A stretch of DNA of 5,423 nucleotides from Dialister sp. UBA734 (GCA_002297935.1 DBLC01000134.1:17576-22998); one strand, 5' to 3'; counted from the first letter of the stretch, positions 1 to 4,801 are shown. Made by a program: numbers and translations. Notes: a model not told the origin generated them from the sequence alone.

Positions 1-26
1 GGGGCGCACAACTTATAAAGCGCCCC
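1..26 (+). repeat. Composite repeat copy A, hairpin part only (cut by window start)
   Basis: A 7-bp perfect stem (GGGGCGC at 1-7, GCGCCCC at 20-26) encloses the 12-nt loop ACAACTTATAAA. The same 26 nt recur exactly at 1079-1104, and variants occur at 124-149, 1710-1735 and 4356-4381. The hairpin is followed by TATACCC and a T-rich tail, also seen after copies C and D. The heptad array expected on its left would lie before the window. Confidence 0.85.
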
Positions 27-49
27 TATACCCATTTTATATTTTTACT

Positions 50-102
50 AATAAAGAAACGGATAGTGTCATATGTTGCGTGACACTATCCGTTTCTTTA
101 TT
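50..102. terminator. Long perfect inverted repeat, probable bidirectional terminator
   Basis: Arms 50-71 and 81-102 are perfectly complementary over 22 bp with a 9-nt loop. Both outer flanks are A/T-rich: a T run lies left of the left arm, and the right arm ends in TTTCTTTATT. The hairpin sits between inverted composite repeats A and B, just as the hairpin at 1633-1679 sits inside the C/D pair. It could end transcription entering from the left and shield the gene at 244. It could equally be the core of a MITE-like cassette. Pairing is certain; function is inferred. Confidence 0.7.
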
Positions 103-123
103 TACGAAATAATATAAAACTCT

Positions 124-186
124 GCGACGCTATATGAATTGTGCGTCGCTTCCATCACTACGCACTTCGCACTACGCATTACGCAC
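124..186 (-). repeat. Composite repeat copy B (63 nt)
   Basis: Read on the minus strand: four 7-bp units at 186-159 (GTGCGTA, ATGCGTA, GTGCGAA, GTGCGTA), the 9-nt core GTGATGGAA (158-150), then the stem GCGACGC / GCGTCGC (149-143 and 130-124) around the loop ACAATTCATATA. The architecture of 28 + 9 + 26 nt equals that of copies C and E. The heptad end faces the gene starting at 244. The stem differs from copy C by paired substitutions. Confidence 0.9.
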
Positions 187-195
187 TCTTTGCGA

Positions 196-201
196 TATAA
201 T
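196..201 (+). promoter_or_regulatory. Candidate -10 box for the TM2-domain gene
   Basis: A perfect TATAAT lies 42 bases before the start codon at 244, just beyond the composite repeat. No convincing -35 hexamer lies 16-18 bases upstream, because that position falls inside the heptad array of copy B. If it is the promoter, the repeat supplies or has replaced its -35 region. Confidence 0.4.
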
Positions 202-232
202 AGGGTTATATAACGATGTTATTATAACGGAA

Positions 233-237
233 AGAGG
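233..237 (+). promoter_or_regulatory. Ribosome binding site AGAGG
   Basis: AGAGG within AAAGAGGATAACC lies 6 nt before the ATG at 244. This spacing is ideal and fixes the start of the TM2-domain gene. Confidence 0.8.
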
Positions 238-243
238 ATAACC

Positions 244-1035
244 ATGGGTCAGCTTCGCAGAAAGGTACACAATTACACCATCGTGGCGGTGGATAAGGAC
301 GGCACAATACCGGATTTTCATATCTATTCCTTTACGGCCCTTCGGGTGCGGGAGGGGAAGGAAGTGGGCCATTACCACTGCCAGTCCTTCCCGGAAAACG
401 ATCGGAAGGCCCGGCAGCGGATCGTGAAAGAATTCCGGGCGTTTATCGGCGACGATCTGGTACTCATTGGCGTGGTGAGCGATATGATTCCGATTATGGA
501 AAAGTTGTACCTCGACAACTGCGAAGCCTATTTCACCAATGTATCCCTGGACCTCTTCCCTGTGGTGGAAGAAGTGGATGAATTGGTGGATGACCCGGAG
601 GCGTTCAACCAGAAGGTGCTTTCTTCCAAAGTGGAAAAAGACACCTTGAAAAAAGCGCGGCTCATGTTTGCCATCTATGAAGAAGCGGCGGATTGGCTTT
701 TCGCCTACCAGGAAGGCTATCCCTACTGGGTATGCTCTCTTCCCTACGAAGAAGAACGGTACATGGCAAAGCACCTGCCGGAACGGAAACGGTGCCTCAA
801 GACGGCGCTCATCTATTGGATTTTCGGCTGCCATTATTTCTATCTCCACAAGAAATGGACAAATATCGTGTACTGGCTCACCCTGGGCGGCTTCCTGGTG
901 TGGATGCTCATCGACCTCTATCGCCTGCCCATGATGGTGGACGAAGCCAATGAAAACATCGCCATCAAGACTTATAAAGAAGCCCCAAAAATCAACCGCC
1001 TGGATACGATGAAATGGAATGTGCCGGAACTCTAA
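244..1035 (+). CDS. TM2-domain membrane protein with degenerate exonuclease-like N-terminal domain
   Basis: 263 aa; the start is set by AGAGG 6 nt upstream. Residues about 10-110 follow the order of a DEDD 3'-5' exonuclease (DnaQ/RNase T fold): a first strand with VAVDKDG (14-20), a strand-turn-strand resembling the family's 'GALRVRDGKIV' (31-41), an EFRAFIGDD helix (63-71), then D80 and a possible D103. Catalysis looks lost: the usual DxE is D17-K-D19, the HN before the second acidic motif is IG, and no HxAxxD motif appears. Residues 111-180 are charged and not recognised. Residues 186-230 fit a TM2 domain: two membrane helices joined by a short turn, with GCHYFYL (195-201) and the LIDLYRL end (222-228). 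Likely a membrane-anchored binding protein; partner unknown. It is monocistronic, flanked by composite repeats, and convergent with the ClC gene. The TM2 call is firm. The exonuclease relationship is by eye and less certain. Confidence 0.85.
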   Translation: MGQLRRKVHNYTIVAVDKDGTIPDFHIYSFTALRVREGKEVGHYHCQSFPENDRKARQRIVKEFRAFIGDDLVLIGVVSDMIPIMEKLYLDNCEAYFTNVSLDLFPVVEEVDELVDDPEAFNQKVLSSKVEKDTLKKARLMFAIYEEAADWLFAYQEGYPYWVCSLPYEEERYMAKHLPERKRCLKTALIYWIFGCHYFYLHKKWTNIVYWLTLGGFLVWMLIDLYRLPMMVDEANENIAIKTYKEAPKINRLDTMKWNVPEL

Positions 1036-1041
1036 AAAGCA

Positions 1042-1104
1042 GTTAGAAGTGAGAAGTTAGAAGTGAGAAGTGGTGGAAGGGGCGCACAACTTATAAAGCG
1101 CCCC
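1042..1104 (+). repeat. Composite repeat copy C (63 nt)
   Basis: Four 7-bp units at 1042-1069 (GTTAGAA, GTGAGAA, GTTAGAA, GTGAGAA), the core GTGGTGGAA (1070-1078), then the hairpin at 1079-1104, identical to copy A. It starts six bases after the TAA of the TM2-domain gene, with the heptads facing that gene. The GC-rich stem is followed by AATACCCC and the T-rich CTTTTATTTTT, so it may also act as that gene's terminator. Confidence 0.9.
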
Positions 1105-1261
1105 AATACCCCTCTTTTATTTTTCAATTCAAACTTCCCACCCTAAGATCTATTAGACATATCGATAAAATCAAAGAAATATTGCGACTTCATAGAGTCC
1201 TTATATATATTGCATCCAATAGAAAAGTAGTTTCAATAGAAAGCATACTAAAACGGGAAGG
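1105..1261. other. Non-coding A/T-rich spacer, nothing recognised
   Basis: This stretch lies between composite repeat C and the 86-bp inverted repeat. It has no credible ORF, no RNA gene and no strong hairpin. After the T-rich tail of repeat C the sequence is A/T-rich and includes a short TATATATAT run. Confidence 0.5.
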
Positions 1262-1347
1262 CTCATTTCATACTATGAGCGAAACAAATAGCCCCAAGGA
1301 ATAACACAAAGATTCTTCGGCACGGCCGTTGGCCGGCTCAGAATGAC
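1262..1347 (+). repeat. Left arm of an 86-bp imperfect inverted repeat
   Basis: It begins CTCATTTCATAC and ends GGCTCAGAATGAC. It matches the reverse complement of 1458-1543 over the whole 86 nt, most strongly in the inner half (ACAAAGATTCTTCG and GGCTCAGAATGAC are shared exactly). It contains a small hairpin, CGGCC-GTT-GGCCG, inside an ATTCT/AGAAT outer pairing. It resembles the dispersed 'attctgag...gaagaatc' repeats I recall from many bacterial genomes. Confidence 0.8.
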
Positions 1348-1401
1348 ATAAAGAAGTGAGCTCGGCTAGATAGTAGAAAAGAACGATTGTAAGCAATATC
1401 G

Positions 1402-1418
1402 AGGCTAACAGAGAAGCC
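1402..1418 (+). repeat. 17-bp direct repeat, copy 1
   Basis: AGGCTAACAGAGAAGCC recurs with one change at 1571-1587. It can form a GGCT/AGCC mini-hairpin. It lies in the 110-bp spacer between the two 86-bp arms, whereas its partner is outside the arms. Function unknown. Confidence 0.6.
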
Positions 1419-1457
1419 GTAGTATCACTAATGAATCAAAAGGTATTTTCCACCAGC

Positions 1458-1543
1458 GTCATTCTGAGCCGCCCGAAGGGCGTGTCGAAGAATCTTTGTT
1501 GTATTCCCCGAGGCAATAGGAAAGAAAAGCGGTATGAAATGAG
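1458..1543 (-). repeat. Right arm of the 86-bp imperfect inverted repeat
   Basis: This is the reverse-complement partner of 1262-1347 and has the same length. Its internal mini-hairpin reads CGCCC-TTC-GGGCG on the minus strand against CGGCC-GTT-GGCCG in the left arm, so the middle stem pair has switched from G-C to C-G with pairing kept. That suggests the hairpin matters. Confidence 0.8.
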
Positions 1544-1561
1544 ACAAAGCGTCTGGGGCGT

Positions 1562-1604
1562 TTACATGCAAGGCTAACAGACAAGCCCTGTTAACTGTAT
1601 GTAA
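1562..1604. repeat. Interrupted hairpin carrying the second 17-bp repeat copy
   Basis: Outer arms TTACAT (1562-1567) and ATGTAA (1599-1604), and inner arms TAACAG (1575-1580) and CTGTTA (1588-1593), can pair. The loop side includes AGGCTAACAGACAAGCC (1571-1587), the near-copy of 1402-1418. There is no T tract after it, so it is not an evident terminator. Confidence 0.5.
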
Positions 1605-1632
1605 GGCACTTAATATCAGATTCTATCAACGT

Positions 1633-1679
1633 AAAACAGCTAGAGTCATATTTTATAAAAACATGACTCTAGCTGTTTT
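1633..1679. terminator. 17-bp hairpin with A/T tails, probable bidirectional terminator
   Basis: Arms 1633-1649 and 1663-1679 (AAAACAGCTAGAGTCAT and its complement) are perfect over 17 bp, with a 13-nt A/T loop. The left arm begins with an A run and the right arm ends in five T's. It lies between the convergent TM2-domain gene (+) and the ClC gene (-), where a two-way terminator is expected. Confidence 0.75.
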
Positions 1680-1709
1680 TGTGTCTTTAAAATATAAAAA
1701 AGGGGTATA

Positions 1710-1782
1710 GGGGCACTTTATAAGCTGTGCGCCCCTTCCACCACTCCTCATTCCCAGTCACCAGTCACTAGTCACTAGTCAC
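1710..1782 (-). repeat. Composite repeat copy D (73 nt), overlapping the ClC stop codon
   Basis: On the minus strand: heptads GTGACTA, GTGACTA, GTGACTG, GTGACTG (1782-1755), an extra GGA, a fifth heptad ATGAGGA (1751-1745) of the kind found in copy E, the core GTGGTGGAA (1744-1736), then the stem GGGGCGC / GTGCCCC (one G-U pair as RNA) around ACAGCTTATAAA. It is ten bases longer than the other complete copies because of the added heptad and GGA. The outermost heptad contains the TGA stop of the ClC gene. Confidence 0.9.
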
Positions 1783-3386
1783 CGAATCCGCGTTTTCGGT
1801 ACTTGTTCTTCGCCTAGTTGTTTCAACGCCGTCGCATTTTTGCTAGCCGAAAGGATGTAGAGGAAATCGCCGGAGCGGAGGCGGGTATTTCCATCGGGGA
1901 TGATGATCCGGCCTTGCCGTTTGATTTCTACAAGTACGGTCTGGTCCATGAGGGAAATATCCGATAGGATGTGGTTGTCTAAGAGAGATCCACTGCCCAC
2001 AGGGACTTCGATGATATTTCTTTCCTCTTCGCAGACCCTATCAGGACTGGCGGAGAGGGATTTTTTCAGCAGCGCATCGTAAATGGGCTGGCCTTTCAGC
2101 AGTTCCGCCGTGATGTACGCCAAAGCGGAAGCTAAGGCGAGGGCCATCAGGTGGTTAAAGTCACCGGTCATTTCCAGAATCAGCAACGTGCCGGTGATGG
2201 GAGAGCGGACGCTGGCGGCGAAGAGGGCCACCATGCCGATGATGATGATGGTGGGGCGATACAGGTCAGGCAGCAGAGCACCAGCAATCAGCAGATTCGC
2301 TTCGGTGGCGCCAATCAGAGCACCCAGCACGAGGAGGGGCAGGAAGAAGCCACCCGGGGTGCCGCAGCCGTAGCTGATGAGGGTGAAAATAAATTTCCCT
2401 GCCAGCAGCAGAAGGAGAAATGAAAGCGGATAGGCGTGGGCTGCCAGCTGGTCCACCAAAAGATTGCCGCCGCCTAGCACTTCCGGCAGGACGAATCCTA
2501 AGATACCGGCCCAAACCAGGGCGAATAGAATTTTTGTCCACTGATTTCTAAAAATCGAAGGCCTATACAAATAATGAATGTGCAGCAGACCGTAATTGAA
2601 GAAAATCCCGGCAAATCCGCAGGTGATGGCCACCAGGGCGACGCAGGGGAGATAAGCTGCCGGCAAGGGCGACAGGTGCAAAAAGGTGAAGCTGGTGCTG
2701 TCTCCGAAAAAGAAACGGGTCACAATGGTGGCGGTAATGGCAGAGGTCATGGTGGGCAGAAGCACCGCACCGGAAAAATTTCGATGCAATTCTTCCAAAG
2801 CAAACATCATGCCTGCCAGTGGTGCATTGAATGCCGCCGCTAGCCCCGCACTGGCCCCGCTGGTGATGAGGTATCGTTCTTCCATGCGGGTTCGGCCCAG
2901 CAGGCGAGAAAATCCTTGCCCCGCTACGGCACCGATCTGAATGGAAGGTCCTTCACGGCCCAAAGAGAGCCCAGCCCCGATGCCAATGGCACCGGCTAGG
3001 ATTTTCACCCACAAAATGCGGAACCATTTCATTTTCATCAGTCCCAGCACCACCCCTTTTACCTGGGGAATGCCAGAACCGCCGGCCATAGGGGCATAGC
3101 GACACATCCCATAGAGCAGACCGCTGATGAGTAGAAGCAGCAGCCCATAGGCCAAAAGGGGCAGCCAATTCTCCTGGGAAAGCGCCGGCCGCAAGTACGC
3201 TTCATAGAGATGTAACCGCAGCGCTTCGGACACATTGAGCAAGTAACGAAACAGGCTAATCGACAGCCCGCCTAATATGCCCACAAAAATGCCCTCCAGA
3301 AACAGCCGCAGCCGGAACTGGTGCCATCGGTCCAAGGCCAGACAGGTTTGAAGCAATTGTTTTGTTGAAGAAGAGTTTTCTTTCAT
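1779..3386 (-). CDS. ClC-family H+/Cl- exchange transporter with C-terminal TrkA-C domain
   Basis: Inner-membrane chloride/proton antiporter, 535 aa from the chosen ATG. The three chloride-selectivity segments are intact: GSGIPQ (about residues 103-108), GREGP (143-147, gating Glu145) and GGFFLP (345-350). Tyr436 in QPIYDALL corresponds to the anion-coordinating Tyr445 of E. coli ClC. The EE pair (198-199, ALEEL) retains the internal proton-pathway glutamate, so exchanger is favoured over channel. Residues about 458-518 form a TrkA-C (RCK_C) domain, as in many Bacillota ClC proteins, suggesting ligand control from the cytosol. The frame stays open to a TTG at 3497, with another ATG at 3467. 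I chose 3386 because the extra N-terminus is not ClC-like and would overlap an intergenic inverted repeat. No start has a good Shine-Dalgarno site, so the start is uncertain; the family is not. Confidence 0.93.
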   Translation of the reverse strand: MKENSSSTKQLLQTCLALDRWHQFRLRLFLEGIFVGILGGLSISLFRYLLNVSEALRLHLYEAYLRPALSQENWLPLLAYGLLLLLISGLLYGMCRYAPMAGGSGIPQVKGVVLGLMKMKWFRILWVKILAGAIGIGAGLSLGREGPSIQIGAVAGQGFSRLLGRTRMEERYLITSGASAGLAAAFNAPLAGMMFALEELHRNFSGAVLLPTMTSAITATIVTRFFFGDSTSFTFLHLSPLPAAYLPCVALVAITCGFAGIFFNYGLLHIHYLYRPSIFRNQWTKILFALVWAGILGFVLPEVLGGGNLLVDQLAAHAYPLSFLLLLLAGKFIFTLISYGCGTPGGFFLPLLVLGALIGATEANLLIAGALLPDLYRPTIIIIGMVALFAASVRSPITGTLLILEMTGDFNHLMALALASALAYITAELLKGQPIYDALLKKSLSASPDRVCEEERNIIEVPVGSGSLLDNHILSDISLMDQTVLVEIKRQGRIIIPDGNTRLRSGDFLYILSASKNATALKQLGEEQVPKTRIR

Positions 3387-3445
3387 GATGTGTAAATAGC
3401 GTAAGAATTGGATAGAGGCATGCTTCGTGTGGAAACGATAGGCGG

Positions 3446-3629
3446 AAAGGTTATTATTCTGCTGCATCCTATTTTTAACATAGAGCAATAGCGGCAAGTA
3501 ACGAGGTTAAAAAGGTTATAAAAGGTTATGAGGATACCGTTTTCATATAACCTTTATAACCTTTTTAACCCTGTCACTTGCGATAGCAGGAAATGTTTTG
3601 CAAAAGAATTTAGCAGAATAATAACCTTT
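3446..3629. repeat. Symmetric inverted-repeat block built on six AAAGGTTAT motifs
   Basis: Outer arms 3446-3463 and 3612-3629 are an 18-bp perfect inverted repeat (AAAGGTTATTATTCTGCT and complement). Nested inside, 3505-3530 and 3544-3570 pair almost completely with one bulged base, and GCAAGT (3494-3499) pairs with ACTTGC (3576-3581). AAAGGTTAT occurs three times on the left half (from 3446, 3511 and 3521) and its complement three times on the right (from 3547, 3556 and 3621). The block lies between two minus-strand genes. It could slow transcription out of the fchA-like gene, but the T tract of a classic terminator is missing. Alternatively it is a protein-binding array. Confidence 0.8.
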
Positions 3630-3637
3630 TAGTATGA

Positions 3638-3653
3638 AGTTTCACGTGAAACA
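3638..3653. promoter_or_regulatory. parS-like ParB (Spo0J) binding site
   Basis: The sequence AGTTTCACGTGAAACA matches the bacterial parS consensus TGTTTCACGTGAAACA at 15 of 16 positions, and the inner 14 bp GTTTCACGTGAAAC is a perfect palindrome. It lies in an intergenic space, 20 bases beyond the stop of the fchA-like gene. In ParABS systems such sites load ParB and mostly cluster near oriC. No parA, parB or oriC is in view, so the role is inferred from the motif alone. Confidence 0.75.
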
Positions 3654-3672
3654 TGACGATAGCCGATTTAAA

Positions 3673-4296
3673 TTACAGGTCTACTTGATAAGTCAGTACC
3701 GCATCGATAGCAGAAATGGCGTCTTCCCAGGATTTGATGGTGTCGGTCATTTCGTGTTCGTAGAATTCGTCGTCGATGTATTTCAGGTTGATGCGGATGT
3801 TCAGGATGGATGCGTGGATGCAGGCCATAGCGAACTGGGCTGCCATGATGGCATCGCTCAGGACGTTTTTATTTCCTTTCAAGAGCAAGTTGGTGAAGCT
3901 GGGCAGCAGGTCTGCCATGGTCTGGGCCATCTGTTCCGGCACGGCAATGGCTTTTTTGAAGGCTTCCAGCTGTTTCAACTGCCGTTCTTCCAAAGGGAGA
4001 CTGCGAATTTCTCGGAGTGTTTTCATCAGTTCCAGGAAAGAAGCGGCGTCTTCGTCCATCAGATCCAGGAAAATGGAACGAGCCATCTGGAAGACCTGGG
4101 CGTATTCATTGGCCTTTTCGTGGAAGTCCGCATAATTTTTGTTGGACGCCGTCAGATGGCACACCATTTCTGCCAGACTGCACGCCTGGGCCCCCACCAA
4201 CCCCGCAGCGGCACCACCACCAGGAGCGGAAGAGGAACTTCCTAAATCATCGAGAAATGCGTCAATTGTTCTTGTGCGAAATGCGTTGTTTTCCAT
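3673..4296 (-). CDS. Cyclodeaminase/cyclohydrolase family protein (FchA-like)
   Basis: 207 aa, the usual length for stand-alone members of the formiminotransferase-cyclodeaminase C-domain family (PF04961). Such proteins are small helical enzymes of cytosolic folate one-carbon metabolism, either methenyl-THF cyclohydrolase (FchA) or formimino-THF cyclodeaminase. Family hallmarks are in order: SAPGGGAAAGL (23-33), DEDAASF (81-87), AVPEQMA (118-124), GNKNVLSDA (141-149) and ILNIRIN (164-170). The segment after the first helix reads LTASNKNY (48-55), where many relatives as I recall have a lysine/arginine-rich GKKKY stretch, so activity may differ. GAGGTGA at 4303-4309, 6 nt upstream, fixes the start. 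A structured leader or small RNA and a composite repeat lie upstream, and parS lies downstream. The neighbours do not settle which reaction it catalyses. Confidence 0.92.
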   Translation of the reverse strand: MENNAFRTRTIDAFLDDLGSSSSAPGGGAAAGLVGAQACSLAEMVCHLTASNKNYADFHEKANEYAQVFQMARSIFLDLMDEDAASFLELMKTLREIRSLPLEERQLKQLEAFKKAIAVPEQMAQTMADLLPSFTNLLLKGNKNVLSDAIMAAQFAMACIHASILNIRINLKYIDDEFYEHEMTDTIKSWEDAISAIDAVLTYQVDL

Positions 4297-4302
4297 TGTG
4301 AT

Positions 4303-4309
4303 TCACCTC
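4303..4309 (-). promoter_or_regulatory. Ribosome binding site GAGGTGA of the fchA-like gene
   Basis: On the minus strand GAGGTGA precedes the ATG at 4296 by 6 nt, close to the anti-SD optimum. It lies ten bases from the outer heptad of composite repeat E. Confidence 0.85.
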
Positions 4310-4318
4310 AAATAAATA

Positions 4319-4381
4319 ATGAGAAATGAGGAATGAGAAATGAGGAATGGCGGTGGCGATGCACAATTCATAGAGCATCGC
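4319..4381 (+). repeat. Composite repeat copy E (63 nt)
   Basis: Four heptads at 4319-4346 (ATGAGAA, ATGAGGA, ATGAGAA, ATGAGGA), the core ATGGCGGTG (4347-4355), then the stem GCGATGC / GCATCGC around ACAATTCATAGA (4356-4381). Relative to copy B, one stem pair changes from C-G to T-A with pairing kept, and the loops differ at one base. The element lies in the 5' untranslated region of the fchA-like gene if that gene uses the promoter at 4509-4538. Confidence 0.9.
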
Positions 4382-4418
4382 ATTTTATAGAGAAGCCAGT
4401 CCTCATCGCTGTGTTTCC

Positions 4419-4502
4419 AAAATAAAAAAGCACGGATTGCAGGAATCCGTCTTCCTGCAGGGTACAAACAGATTCGCCTTTGAATCGGTGCTTTTGGTTA
4501 CT
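4419..4502 (-). ncRNA. Structured leader RNA or small RNA with intrinsic terminator
   Basis: From the predicted start near 4502 the minus-strand RNA can fold into a three-way junction: P1 pairs 4488-4495 with 4426-4433 (AAAAGCAC/GUGCUUUU), P2 pairs GAUUC with GAAUC (4482-4486 and 4471-4475), and P3 pairs GCAGGAA with UUCCUGC (4452-4458 and 4439-4445). A competing 7-bp terminator stem, ACGGAUU/AAUCCGU (4444-4450 and 4432-4438), precedes UUUUUUAUUUU and excludes P3. Mutually exclusive stems before a U tract and 120 nt upstream of the fchA-like gene suggest attenuation. An independent sRNA of about 84 nt fits equally well. I do not recognise it as THF, ZTP, glycine or another known riboswitch class. 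Confidence 0.55.
4432..4450 (-). terminator. Intrinsic terminator of the leader/small RNA
   Basis: On the minus strand ACGGATT-CCTGC-AATCCGT gives a 7-bp perfect stem with a 5-nt loop. It is followed by GC and then six T's, an A and four more T's (4429-4419). The stem competes with P3 of the leader structure. Confidence 0.65.
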
Positions 4503-4508
4503 ATGGGT

Positions 4509-4538
4509 ATTATACAACATAAGAAGGGGATTTCTCAA
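4509..4538 (-). promoter_or_regulatory. Sigma-A type promoter, TTGAGA-18-TATAAT
   Basis: On the minus strand, -35 TTGAGA (4538-4533, 5/6 match) and -10 TATAAT (4514-4509, perfect) are separated by 18 bp. The predicted start is near 4502. This is the best promoter seen in the window and reads toward the fchA-like gene. Confidence 0.7.
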
Positions 4539-4560
4539 TGAAATTATAGGTTGGGACAAG

Positions 4561-4609
4561 TTTCTTAGGTTGCACAGGTTACTCAGGTTCGTCGAATGTG
4601 GCTCTAGCC
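4561..4609 (-). repeat. Left end of a 765-bp palindromic repeat block, with 9-bp tandem units
   Basis: Three 9-bp units, TTTCTTAGG, TTGCACAGG and TTACTCAGG (4561-4587), are followed by TTCGTCGAATGTG and then GCTCTAGCC. The same series recurs inverted at 5264-5325 with four units. With the adjoining 100-bp repeats, this makes inverted ends of about 155 bp for the block 4561-5325. Confidence 0.8.
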
Positions 4610-4613
4610 GTTT

Positions 4614-4713
4614 TCGTCATTTCGACCGGTCGTATTTGTGCTTGATGAGGTAGAAGTAATGAAACGCGATGTGTAGGAGAGTGGAGAAATCTCGCAGCAC
4701 CAGCGGTAAGGGC
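4614..4713 (-). repeat. 100-bp dispersed repeat, copy 1 (inverted, diverged)
   Basis: It starts with CGTCATTTCGACCGGTCG and ends with GTGGAGAAATCTCGCAGCAC plus CAGCGGTAAGGGC. Both ends match the reverse complement of copies 2 and 3, but the middle (about 4632-4678) has diverged. With copy 2 it forms a palindrome around the hairpin at 4765-4784. Confidence 0.8.
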
Positions 4714-4764
4714 TTTCTGTATCGAATCGTAACGGTGAGATAACATATCGAGCGAAGCGAGATG

Positions 4765-4784
4765 AGCAGCTCTAGAGAGCTGCT
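4765..4784. repeat. 8-bp hairpin with TAGA tetraloop
   Basis: AGCAGCTC-TAGA-GAGCTGCT is a perfect stem at the centre between inverted repeat copies 1 and 2. AGATGA (4760-4765) and TCATCT (4795-4800) could pair around it in an alternative outer stem. It has no T tract. Confidence 0.6.
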
Positions 4785-4801
4785 ATACTATGTGTCATCT
4801 A

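Noticed and set aside
172..849. Minus-strand reading frame of 225 codons
   Set aside because: It lies antisense to the TM2-domain gene, which has a good RBS and recognisable domains. The minus-strand product shows no family motif.
1042..1782. CRISPR array
   Set aside because: The tandem units are 7 bp with no unique spacers, and the other repeats are inverted pairs rather than evenly spaced direct repeats. No cas gene is present.
3387..3497. N-terminal extension of the ClC protein to the TTG at 3497 or the ATG at 3467
   Set aside because: The extra residues are not ClC-like and their DNA belongs to the symmetric intergenic inverted repeat. Neither start has a properly spaced RBS. Not fully excluded.
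3634..4245. Plus-strand reading frame of 203 codons beginning MKFHVKH
   Set aside because: It is antisense to the fchA-like gene, whose family motifs are clear. Its first residues are just the translated parS palindrome.
4419..4502. THF, ZTP or T-box riboswitch
   Set aside because: The length and conserved motifs of those classes are not present; only the genomic position next to a folate gene suggested them.
4368..4559. 63-codon minus-strand ORF
   Set aside because: It overlaps the promoter, structured RNA and terminator, and has no RBS.
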